From: Neodontobutis hainanensis
Lineage: Eukaryota; Chordata; Actinopteri; Gobiiformes; Odontobutidae
Direction of reading: 5' to 3'
Assembly: GCA_024349245.1 (NCBI GenBank)
Contig: JALDNG010002246.1
Coordinates: 1-64,000, forward strand
Length of the DNA stretch: 64,000 nt
Of this stretch, positions 22,270 through 34,718 are shown one piece after another (the stretch's first letter is position 1; the number at the start of each line of letters is the position of its first letter). Made by a program: the position numbers and the translations under genes. Below the pieces are notes generated by a model that did not search any database, was not told the origin of the DNA, and saw only the letters and a list, made by a program, of their open reading frames with translations.

Positions 22270-25200
22270 ATCCACAGTCTATTCTAATGCACATCTACTG
22301 TCTGTTCTAATGCAAGTCTATAGTCTGTACTACTGCTCATCTACGGTCTGTTCTAGTCTAGATCTACAGTGTGTTCTAATAAACGTCTACAATCTGTTCT
22401 ACTGCACATCTACAGTCTGTACTACTGCACTTCTACAGTCTTTTCTAATGCTCATCTACAGTCTGTATTACTGCACCTCTACAATCTGTTCTAAAGCATG
22501 TCTAGAGTGTTTTCTAATATTCATATAGAGTCTGTTCTAAAGCTCGTCTTTAGTCTGAACTACTGCACCTCTACAGTCTGTTCTAAAGCATGTCTACAGT
22601 GTTTTTTAATACTCATATACAGTCTGTTCTTATTCTCGTCTACAGTCTGTACTACTGAATCTCTACAGTCTATTCTTTTGCATATTGTCAGTCTGTTCTA
22701 CTGGACGTTTACAGTCTGTTCTAATGCTTGTCTACAGTCAGTTTTAAATCCAATCTAGAGTATGTACTACTCCTGCTCTAAAGTCTGTTCAACTGCATGT
22801 CAACAGTCTTTTCAATCGCACCTGTACAGTCTGTTTTAATGCCAGTTTACAATCTGTACTACTGCTCTACTACAGTCTCTTCCACTGCATGTCTACAGTT
22901 TGTTTTACTGCACATCTACAATCTGTTCTAATGTACATCTACTGTCTGTTCTAATGCAAGTCTATAGTCTGTCCTACTGCTCGTCTAGAGTCTGTTCTAT
23001 TGCACATCTACCGTCTGTACTACTGCACTTCTACAGTCTGTTCTAATGCTCGTCTACAGTCTGTATTACTCCACCTCTATAGTCTCTTCTAAAGCATGTC
23101 TAGAGTTTTTCTAATACTCATATACAGTCTGTTCTAATGCTCGTCTACAGTCTGAAGTACTGCACCTCTACAGTCTGTTCTAAAGCATGTCTACAGTGTT
23201 TTTTATAATACTCATATACAGTCTGTTCTAATGCAAGTCTATAGTCTGTACTACTGTTCATCTACAGTCTGTTTTACTGCACGTCTACAGTCTGTTCTGA
23301 TAAACGTCTACAGTCTGTTCTACTACACATCTACAGTCTCTACTACTGCACTTATGAAGTCTGTTCTAATGCACATCTACAGTCTGTTCTAATCCATGTC
23401 TATAGTCTGTACTACTGCTCATATACGGTGTGTTCTAGTGCAGGTCTACAGTCTGTTCTAATAAACGTCTACAATCTGTTCTACTGCACATCTACAGTCT
23501 GTACTACTGCACTTCTACAGTCTTTTCTAATGCTCATCTACAGGCTGTATTATTGCACCTCTACATTCTGTTCTAAAGCATGTCTAGAGTGTTTTCTAAT
23601 ACTCATATACAGTCTGTTCTAATGCTCGTCTACAGTCTGAACTACTGCACTTCTACAATATGTTCTAAAGCATGTCTAGAGTGTTTTCTAATACTCATAT
23701 AGAGTCTGTTCTAATGCTCGTCTACAGTCTGTTCAACTGCACCTCTACAGTATGTTCTAATGCCAGATTAAAGTCTGTACTACTGCTCTATTACAGTCTT
23801 TTCCACTAAAGTCTGTTTTACTGCACATCTACAATCTGTTCTAAAAATGTCTACAGTCTGATCTACTGCACATCTACAGTTTGTACTACTGCACTTCTAC
23901 AGTCTGTTCTAATGCTTGTCTACAGTCTGTATTTCTGCAACCTCTACAGTCTCTTCTAAAGCATGTCTAGAGTATTTTCTAATACTCATAAATAGTCTGT
24001 TCTAATGCTCATTTACAGTCTGAACTACTGCACCTCTACAGTCTGTTCTAAAGAATGTCTACATTTTTGTCTAATACTCATATACATTCTGTTTGTAATG
24101 CAAGTCTATAGTCTGTACTACTGCTTATCTACGGTCTCTTTAAGTGCAGGTCTACAGTCTGTTCTAATAAACGTCTACAGTCTGTTCTACTGCACATCTA
24201 CAGTCTGTTCTAATGCTTGTCTACAGTCTGTATTTCTGCAACCTCTACAGTCTCTTCTAAAGCATGTCTAGAGTATTTTCTAATACTCATAAATAGTCTG
24301 TTCTAATGCTCATTTACAGTCTGAACTACTGTGCCTCTACAGTCTGTTCTAAAGAATGTCTACATTTTTGTCTAATACTCATATACAATCTGTTTGTAAT
24401 GCAAGTCTATAGTCTGTACTACTGCTCATCTACGGTCTCTTTAAGTGCAGGTCTACAGTCTGTTCTAATAAACGTCTACAGTCTGTTCTACTGCACATCT
24501 ACAGTCTGTTCTAATGCACATCTACAGTCTGTTCTAATGCACATCTACAGTCTGTTCTAGTGCAGGTCTACAGTCTGTTCTAATATACGTCTACAGTCTG
24601 TTCTACTGCACATCTACAGTTTGTTCTGATAAACGTCTACAGTCTCTACTACTGCACATCTAAAGTCTATTCTAATGCACATCTACTGTCTGTTCTAATG
24701 CAAGGCTATAGTCTGTACTACTGCTCATCTACGGTCTGTTCTAGTCTAGATCTACAGTGTGTTCTAATAAACGTCTACAATCTGTTCTACTGCACATCTA
24801 CAGTCTGTACTACTGCACTTCTACAGTCTTTACTAATGCTCATCTACAGTCTGTATTACTGCACCTTTTACAATCTGTTCTAAAGCATGTCTAGAGTGTT
24901 TTCTAATATTCATATAGAGTCTGTTCTAAAGCATGTCTACAGTGTTTTTAATACTCATATACAGTCTGTTCTTATTCTCGTCTACAGTCTATACTACTGA
25001 ATCTCTACAATCTATTCTTTTGCATATTGTCAGTCTGTTCTACTGGACGTTTACAGTCTGTTCTAATGCTTGTCTACAGTCAGTTTTAAATCCAATCTAG
25101 AGTATGTACTACTGCTGCTCTGAAGTCTTTTCAACTGCATGTCAACAGTCTGTTCAATCGCACCTGTACAGTCTGTTTTAATGCCAGTTTACAATCTGTA

Positions 25201-26990
25201 CTACTGCTCTACTACAGTCTCTTCCACTGCACGCCTAACGCCTGTTTTACTGCACATCTACAGTCTGTTCTAATGTACATCTACTGTCTGTTCTAATGCA
25301 AGTCTATAGTCTGTCCTACTGCTCGTCTACAGTCTGTTCTATTGCACATCTTCTGTCTGTACTACTGCACATCTACAGTCTGTTCTAATGCTCGTCTACA
25401 GTCTGTATTACTCCACCTCTAAGTCTCTTCTAAAGCATGTCTAGAGTTTTTTCTAATACTCATATACAGTCTGTTCTAATGCTCGTCTACAGTCTGAACT
25501 ACTGCACCTCTACAGTCTGTTCTAAAGCATGTCTACAGTGTTTTTTATAATACTCATATACAGTCTGTTCCACTGCACATCTACAGTCTGTTCTAATGCA
25601 AGTCTACAGTCTGTACTACTGCTCATCTACAGTCTGTTCTACTACACGTCTACAGTCTGTTCTGATAAACGTCTACAGTCTGTTCTACTACACATCTACA
25701 GTCTCTACTACTGCACTTCTAAAGTCTGAACTACTGCACCTCTACAGTCTGTTCTAAAGCATGTCTACAGTGTTTTTTATAATACTCATATACAGTCTGT
25801 TCCACTGCACATCTACAGTCTGTTCTAATGCAAGTCTACAGTCTGTACTACTGCTCATCTACAGTCTGTTCTACTACACGTCTACAGTCTGTTCTGATAA
25901 ACGTCTACAGTCTGTTCTACTACACATCTACAGTCTCTACTACTGCACTTCTAAAGTCTGTTCTAATGCACATCTACAGTCTGTTTTAATCCATGTCTAT
26001 AGTCTGTACTACTGCTCATATACGGTCTGTTCTAGTGCAGGTCGACAGTCTGTTCTAATAAACGTCTACAGCCTGTTCTACTGCACATTTACAATCTCTT
26101 CTACTGCACTTCTACAGTCTTTTCTAATGCTCGTCTACAGTCTGTATTATTGCACCTCTACAGTCTGTTCTAAAGCATGTCTAGAGTGTTTTCTAATACT
26201 TATATACAGTCTGTTCTAATGCTCGTCTACAGTCTGAACTACTGCACCTCTACAATCTGTTCTAAAGCATGTCTAGAGTGTTTTCTAATACTCATATAGA
26301 GTCTTTTCTAATGCTCGTCTACAGTCTGTTCAACTGCACCTCTACAGTCTGTTCAAATGTCAGATTAAAGTCTGTACTACTGCTCTATTACAGTCTCTTC
26401 CACTAAATTCTGTTTTACTGCACATCTACAATCTGTTCTAATGTACATCTACTGTCTGTTCTAATGAAAGTCTACAGTCTGTACTACTGCCCATCTACAG
26501 TCTGTTCTACTGCACGTCTACAGTCTGTTCTAAAAAATGTCTACAGTCTGTTCTACTGCACATCTACAGTTTGTACTACTGCACTTCTACAGTCTGTTCT
26601 AATGCTTTTTCTACAGTCTGTATTTCTGCACCTCTACAGTCTCTTCTAAAGCATGTCTAGAGTATTTTCTAAAACTCATAAATAGTCTGTTCTAATGCTC
26701 ATTTACAGTCTGAACTACTGCACCTCCACAGTCTGTTCTAAAGAATGTCTACATTTTTTCTAATACTAATATACAATCTGTTCTAATGCAAGTCTATAGT
26801 CTGTACTACTGCTCATCTACGGTCTCTTTAAGTGCAGGTCTACAGTCTGTTCTAATAAACGTCTACAGTCTGTTCTACTGCACATCTACAGTCTGTTCTA
26901 ATGCACATCTACAGTTTGTTCTAATGCACATCTACAGTCTGTTCTAGTGCAGGTCTACAGTCTGTTCTAATATACATCTAGAGTCTCTTC
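22270..26990 (+). repeat. Tandem duplication of about 2.4 kb within satellite block 1
   Basis: The stretch from about 22270 to 24655 recurs from about 24656 to 26990 (offset about 2388 at the start). Rare monomers such as TTCTAGTCTAGATCTACAG (22351 and 24739) and AGTTTTAAATCCAATCTAG (22739 and 25079) occur in the same order in both. Smaller nested repeats are seen: a 301-base repeat at about 23890-24560 in the first copy and a 232-base repeat at about 25497-25960 in the second. Confidence 0.75.
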
Positions 26991-29900
26991 TTCTGCACAT
27001 CTACAGTCTGTACAACTGCACTTCTACAGTCTTTTCTAATGCTCGTCTACAGTCTGTATTACTGAACCTCTGAAGTCTGTTCTAAAGCATGTCTAGAGTG
27101 TTTTCTAATACTCATATAGAGTTTGTTCTAATGCTTGTTTACAGTCTGAACTACTGAACCTCTACAGTCTGTTCTAAAACATGTCTAAAGTGTTTTCTAA
27201 TACTCACATACAGTCTGTTCTAATGCTCGTCTACAGTCTGAACTACTGCACCTCTACAGTCTGTTCTAAAGCATATCTACAGTGTTTTCTAATACTCATA
27301 TACAGTCTGTTCTAATGCTAATCTACAGTCTGTACTATTGCACCTCTAAAGTCTATTCAATGCACATTGTCAGTCTGTTCTACAGGTCGTTTACTGTCTG
27401 TTCTAATGCTCATCTACAGTCTGTTCTAAAGCCAATCTAGAGTCTGTTCTACTTCTTCTCTGAAGTCTGTTTTACTGCACGCCTACAAACTGTTTAACTG
27501 CACCTCTACCGTCTTTTCTATTGTACATCTACAGTCTGTACTACTGCACATCTACAGTTTGTACTACTGGACTTCTACAGTCTGTTCTAATGCTCGTCTA
27601 CATTCTGTATTACTGCACCTCTACAGTCTGTTCTAAAGCATATCTAGATTGTTTTCTAATACTAATATAAGTCTGTTCTAATGCTCGCCTACATTCTGTA
27701 CAACTGCACCTCTACTGTCTGTTCTAAAGCATGTCTAGAGTGTTTTCTAATATTCATATAGAGTCTGTTCTAATGCTCGTCTACAGTCTGAACTACTGCA
27801 CCTCTCTATTCTATTCTTCTGCACATTGTCAGTCTCTTCTTCTGGGCGTTTACAGTCTGTTCTAATGATCGTCTACAGTCTGTTCTAAAGCCAATCTAGA
27901 GTGTGTACTACTGTTGCACTGAAGTCTGTACAAATGCACGTCTAAAGTCACTTCTATTGTACGTCTATAGCTTGTTCTAATGCACATCTACAATCTGTTA
28001 TAATGCAAGTCTACAGTCTGTACTACTGCTCCTCTACAGTCTGTTCTAATGCCAGTCTAGAGTCTGTACTACTTCTGCTCTGCAGTCTGTTTTACTGCAA
28101 GTCTACATTCAGTTCTACTGCACATCTACAGTCTGTTCTAATGCACAGCTACAGTCTGTTAAACTGCAAGTCTACAGTCTGTACTACTGCACCTCTACAG
28201 TCTGTTCTAAATCATGTCTACGGTCTTTTCTAATACTCATGTACAGTCTGTTCTAATGCTCGTGTAAAGTCTCAACTACTGAAGCCTTACGGTCTATTCT
28301 TCTGCACATCGTCAGTCTGTTCTACTACACATCTACAGTCTGTTCTAATGGACATCTACAGTCTGTTCTAATGCACTTCTATAATCTGTTCTAATGCTCA
28401 TCCACAGTCTGTTCTAATGCAGGTCTTTAGTCTGTACTACTGCACATGTTCTACTATGTTGTTCTACTGTTCTGTTCTACTCGACGTCTACAGTCTATTT
28501 TAATGTTCGTCTACAGTCTTTTCAACTGCACGTCTACAGTCATTTCAACTGCACCTCAACAGTCTGTTCTAATTCCAGTTTACAGTCTGTACCTCTGCTC
28601 TACTGCAGTCTGTTCTACTGCACATCTACAGTCTGTTTTACTGCACATCTACAGTCTGTTCCAATGCACATCTACAGTCTGTTCTAATGCAAGTCTACAG
28701 TCTGTACTACTGCTCATCTACAGTCTGTTCTACTGCACGTCTACAGTATGTTCTAATGCCAGTTAACAGTCTGTACTACTGCTCTACTAAAGTCTGTTCT
28801 AATGAACATCTACAGTCTGTACTAATGCAAGTTAATAGTCTGTATTACTGCACCTCTACAATATGTTCTAAAGCATGTCTAGAGTGTTTTTTTAATACTG
28901 GTATAGAGTCTGATCTAATCCTCGTCTACAGTCTGAACTACTGCACTTCTACAGTCTTTTCTAAAGTATGTCTAGAGTGTTTTCTAATTCTCATATACAG
29001 TCTGTTTTAATGCTCGTCTACAGTATGTACTGCTGCATCTCTACAGTATATTCTTCTGCACATTGTCAGTCTGTTCTACTCGACGTTTACAGTTAGTTCT
29101 AATGCTCGTCTACAGTCAGTTCTACAGTTTGTTCTAATGCAAGTTTCTAGTCTGTTTTACTGCTCATCTATGGTCTGTTCTTTTGCACGTCTACAGTCTG
29201 TTCTGATAAACGTCTACAGTCTGTTCTACTGCACATCTACAGTCTGTTCTATAGCACATCTACTGTCTGTTCTAATGCAAGTCTACAGTTTGTACTACTG
29301 CTCATCTACAGTCTGTTCTACTGCACTTCTACAGTCTGTTCTGATAAACTTCTACAGTCTGTTTTACTACACATCTACAGTCTCTACTACTGCACTTCTA
29401 AAGTCTGTTCTAATGTATATCTTCAGTCTGTTCTAATTAAAGTCTATAGTCTGTACTACTGCTCATCTAAGGTCTGTTCTAGTGCAGGTCTACAGTCTGT
29501 TCTAATAAACGTCTACAGTCTGTTCTACTGCACATCTATAGATTGATCTAATGCACATCTAAAGTCTTTTCTAATACAAGTCTACAGTCTGTACTACTGC
29601 TCATTTACAGTCTGTTCTACTGCACGTCTACAGTCTGTTCTGATAAACGTCTACAGTCTGTTCTACTACACATCTACAGTCTCTATTACTGCACTTCTAA
29701 AGTCTGTTCTAATGCACATCTACAGTCTATTCTACTGCTCGTCTAGAGTCTGTACTACTGCATCTCTACAGTCTATTCTTCTGCACATTGTTAGTCTGTT
29801 CTACTGGACGTTTACAGTCTGTTCTAATGCTCGTTTACAGTCATTTCTACAGTCTATTCTAATGTAAATCTATAGTTTCTTTTACTGCTCATCTACGATC

Positions 29901-31771
29901 TGTTCTTTTGCAGGTCTACAGTCTGTTCTTACAAACATCTAACGTCTGTTCTACTGCACATCTACAGTCTGTTCTAATGCACATCTACAGTCTGTTCTAA
30001 TGCTAGTCTACAGTCAGTACGACTGCTCATCTACAGTCTGTTCTAAAGCATGTCTAGAGTGTATTCTAATACTCATATACAGTCTGTTCTAATGCTCGTC
30101 AACATTCTGAAATACTGCACCTTTTACAATCTGTTCTAAAGCATGTCTAGAGTGTTTTCTAATACTCATATAGAGTCTGTTCTAATGCTCGTCCACAGTC
30201 TGAACTACTGCACCTCTACAGTCTATTCTTCTGCACATTGTCAGTCTGTTCTACTGCACGTTTACAGTCTTTTCTACTGCGCATCTAGAGTCTCTTCTAA
30301 TGCAGGTCTACAGTCTATACTACTGCACATCTACAATCTGTTCTATTGCTTGTCTACAGTCTGTTCTAATCCCCAATAAAAGTCTTTACTGTTCTACCTC
30401 TACAGTCTGTTCTACTGCATGGCTACAGTCTGTTCTAATAATTGTCTACAGTCTCTTCTACTGCACATCTAAAGTCTGTTCTAATGCACGTCATTAGTCT
30501 GTTCAAATGTTCGTCCACAATCTGTTCTAATGCAGTCCGTACGACCACACATCTATAGTCTGTTCTATTGCTCGAATATCGTCTGTTCTATTGCCCAATA
30601 ACAGTATTTACTACTCGACCTCTACAGTTTGTTCTACTGTTCCTCTACAGTCTGTTCTAATGCCATTTTACTGTCTGTACTACTGCTCTACCGCAGTCTG
30701 TTCTACTGCATGTCTACAGTCTGTTTTACTGCACATCTACAGTCTGTTCTACTGCATATCTACAGTTTCTACTACTGCACTTCTAAAGTCTGTTCTAATG
30801 CACATCTACAGTCTATTCTACTGCAGGTCTACAGTCTGTACTACTGCACCTCTACAGTCTGTTCTAAAGCATGTCTAGAGTGTTTTCTAATACTCATATA
30901 CAGTCTATTCTAATAATCGTCTACAGTCTGTACTAATGCACCTCTAAAGTCTATTCTTCTGAAGCACTGTGAGTCTGTTCTACTGCAAGTCTACAGTCTG
31001 TTCTAATAATTTTCTACAGTCCGTTCTACTGCACGTCTACAGTCTTTTCTAATAATTATCGACATTCTGTACTACTGCACCTTACAGTCTTTTCTACTGC
31101 GCATCTACAATCTGTTCTAATACACGTCTATAGTCTGTTCAAATGCTCATCCACAGTCTGTTCTAATGCAATCTGTACGACCAGACATCTATTGTTCCTT
31201 TCTATTGCTTAAATATAGTCTGTTTTAATGCCCAATAACAGTCTTTACTACTCCAGCTCTACTGTTTGTTCTACTGATCCTCTACAGTATGTTCTACTGC
31301 ATGTCTACAGTCTGTTCTAATGCACAGCTACAGTCTGTTCAACTAGAGGTCTACAGTCTGTTCTACTGCATGACTATACTCATTTTTAATAAACGTCTAC
31401 AGTCTCTTCTACTAGACGTCTACAGTCTGTTCTAATAATTGTCAAGATTCTGTACAACTGCACCTCTACAGTCTCTTCTACTGCACATCTACAGTCTGTT
31501 TTAATGGTCCTCTATGATTGTGTATAGTCAGTTCTAAAGCCATTCTACAGTCTGTACTACTGCTGCTCTACAGTCTGTTCAACTGCACCTCCATAGTCTG
31601 TTCTTATGCAAGTCTACATTCTAATCTTTTCGTTTACACTCTGTTGTACTGCACGACTATAGTCTCTTTTATTAAACGTCTACAGTCTGTTCTACTGCAC
31701 ATCTACAGTCTGTTCTATTTCAAGTCTACATTCTAAACTACTGTTCGGCTACAGTCTGTTCTACTGGACAA

Positions 31772-31787
31772 CTAACCCTAACCCTAA
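31772..31787. repeat. Short interstitial telomere repeat at a satellite inversion junction
   Basis: The 16 bases CTAACCCTAACCCTAA are 2.7 copies of the vertebrate telomere repeat in its C-rich form. They sit exactly where the 23-base satellite changes orientation: TCTACTGGACAA on the left belongs to the forward array and ACAATGTGCAAAAGG on the right to the reverse array. A C-rich telomere strand pointing this way is what a natural left chromosome end looks like relative to the right-hand block. Confidence 0.88.
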
Positions 31788-34718
31788 CAATGTGCAAAAG
31801 GATAGACTCTAGAGGTGCAGTAGTACATACTGTAGATGAGCAATAGAGCAGACTGTATATGAGTATTTGAAAACACTCTAGACATGCTTTAGAACAGACT
31901 GTAGATGTGCAGTAAAACAGACTCTAGACTTGCATTAGAACAGACAGTAGATGTACATTAGAACAAACTGTAGATGTGCAGTAAAACAGACTGTAGACGT
32001 GCAGTGGAAGAGACTGCAGTAGAGCAGTAGTACAGACTGTAAACTGGCTTTAGAACTGACTGTAGACGAGCATTAGAACAGACTATAAACGTCCAGTAGA
32101 ACAGACTGACAATATGCAGAAGAAAAGACTGTAGAGATGCAGTAGTACAGACTGTAGACGAACATTTGCACAGACTCTATATGAGTATTAGAAAACAGTC
32201 TAGACATGCTTTAGAACAGATTGTAGAGGTGCAGTAGTTCAGACTATAGACGAGCATTAGAACAGACTGTAATTGTGCAGTAGAAGAGACTGTAGAGGTG
32301 AAGTAGTACAGAATGTCGACAATTATTAGAAAAGACTGACAATGCTTCAGAAGAATAGACTTTAGAGATGCATTAGTACAGACTGTAAACAAGTATTAGA
32401 ACAGACTGTATATGAGTATTAGAATAGATTGTAGACATGCTTTAGAAGAGACTGTAGAGGTGCAGTAGTACAGACTGTAGACAAACAGTAGTACAGATTA
32501 TAGACTTGCATTAGAACAGACTGTAGATGTGCATTAGAATAGACTGTAGACGTACAATAGAAGTGACTGTAGAGGTGCAGTTGAACAGACTGTAGACGTG
32601 CAGTTGTACAGACTTCAGAGCAGCAGTCGACAGACTTTAGATTTGCTTTAGAACAGATTGTAGGCGAGCATTACAACAGACTGTAAACGTACAGTAGAAG
32701 AGACTGACAATGTGCAGAAGAATAGACTCTAGAGGTGCAGTAGTACAGACTGTATATTTGTATTAGAAAACACTCTAAACATGCTTTAGAACAAACTGTA
32801 GATGTGCAGTAAAACAGACTATAGACATGCAGTAGAAGAGACTGCAGTAGAGCAATAGTACAGACTGTAAACTGGCATTAGAAGAGACTGTAGAAGTGCA
32901 GTAGTACAGACTGTAGATGTGCAGTAGTACAGACTGTAGACGTTTATTAGATCAGACTGTAGACCTGCAGTAGAACAGACCGTAGATGAGCATTAGAATA
33001 GACTTTAGAAGTGCAGTAGTAAAGACTGTAGATGTACAGTAGAACATACTATAGACGTTTATAAGAAAAGACTGTACACATGCAGTAGAACATACTGTAG
33101 ATGAGCAAGAGTACAAACTGCAGAGCAGCAGTAGTAAAGACTCTAGACTAGCAATAGAACAGACTGTAGACCTGCACTAGAACAGAATGTAGAGGAGAAG
33201 TAGAACAAACTGTAGAGGTGGAGTAGTAAAGACTTTTATTGGAATTAGAACAGACTGTATTCGAGCAATAGAACAGACTATAGATGTGCATTAGAACAGA
33301 ATGCATTAGAACAGACTGTGGACGAGTATTGGAACAGACTATAGAGTTTTAGAACAGACTGTAAATGTCCAGTAAAACAGACTAACGATGCTGCAGAAGA
33401 ATAGAATTTAAAAGTCCGTTAGTAGAGACTGTAGACGAGTATTAGAACAGACTGTATATGAGTATTAGAATAGACTGTAGACATGCTTTAGAACAGACTG
33501 TAGAGGTGCAGTAGTACAGACTGTGCACGAAAGGTAGTACAGACTGTTGACTTGCATTTAAACAGACTGTAGATGTACATTAGAACAGAATGTAGACATA
33601 CAATAAAACAGACGAGAGGTGCAGTTGAACAGACTATAGACATGCAGTTGAACAGACTTCACAGCAGCAGTAGAACAGACTCTAGACTGGCTTTAGAACA
33701 GACTGTAGACAAGCTTTAGAAATGACTGTAAACGCCCAGTAGAACAGACTGACAATGTGCGGAAGAAAAGACTCTAGAGGTGCTGTAGTACAGACTGTAG
33801 GTGAGCATTAGAACAGACTGTATATGAGTTTTACAAAACACTGTAGACATGCTTTAGAACAAACTGAAGAGGTGCAGTTGGGTAGACGAGCATTAGAACA
33901 GACTGTATATGAGTATTAGAAAACACTCTAGACATTCTTTAGAACAGACTGTAGAGGTGCAGTAATACAGACTGTAAACGAGCTATAGAACAGACTGTAG
34001 ACAAGCAGTGGTACAGACTCTAGACTTGCATTAGAACAGACTTTAGATGTGCATTAGAACAGACTGTAGATGTTCAGTAGTAGACATGCAGTAGAACAGA
34101 CTGCAGTACAAGCAATAGTACAGACTGTAAACTGGCATTAGAACAGACTGTAGAGCTCCAGTTGAACATTCTGTAGACTTGCAGTTGAACAAACTTCAGA
34201 GCAGCAGTAGTACAGACTCTAGATTTGGCTTTAGAACTGACTGTAGACGAGCATTAGAGCAGACTGTAAACGTCCAGTAGAACAGACTGACAATGTGCAG
34301 AAGAACAGACTGTAGAGGTGCAGTAGTACAGAATGTAGACGAGCATTAGAACAGACTGTATTTGAGTATTAGAAAACACTGTAGGCATGCTTTAGAACAG
34401 ACTATAGAGGTGCAGAAGTTCAGACTGTAGATGACCATTAGAACAGACTGTATATAAGTTTTAGAAAACACTCTAGACATGCTTTACAACAGACTGTAGA
34501 GGTGCAGTAATACAGACTGTAGACGAGCATTAAAAAGACTGTAGAAGTGCAGTAGTACAGACTGTAAATGTGCAGAACAGACTGTAGACGTTTATTAAAA
34601 CAGATTGTAGACGTGCAGTAGAACAGACCGTAGATGAGCGGTAGTACAGAATGTAGACTTGCATTAGAACAGACTGTAGATGTGCATTAGAACAGACTGT
34701 AGATGTGCAGTAAAACAG

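Larger units (their letters stand above)
18076..31771 (+). repeat. 23-base satellite array, first orientation (block 1)
   Basis: Tandem 23-base monomers starting TCTACAGTCTGTTCTAATGC with a variable 3-base end. Recurrent variants include TACTACTGCAC, TTCTAAAGCATG and GTTTTCTAATACTCATA types, arranged in mixed order so that higher-order repeats can be followed. Because 23 is not a multiple of three, a single frame cycles through all three phases every 69 bases, which yields repeated 23-residue patterns such as VYSLYYCTSTVCS in chance open frames. No stop-free frame here looks like a gene. The plus sign marks my arbitrary monomer orientation. Confidence 0.95.

Noticed and set aside
18076..31771. 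Possible CRISPR-like array
   Set aside because: Monomers are contiguous without unique spacers, no cas genes are present, and the mobile elements are eukaryotic.
31772..31787. A true chromosome end
   Set aside because: Only 2.7 telomere repeats are present, and satellite continues on both sides.
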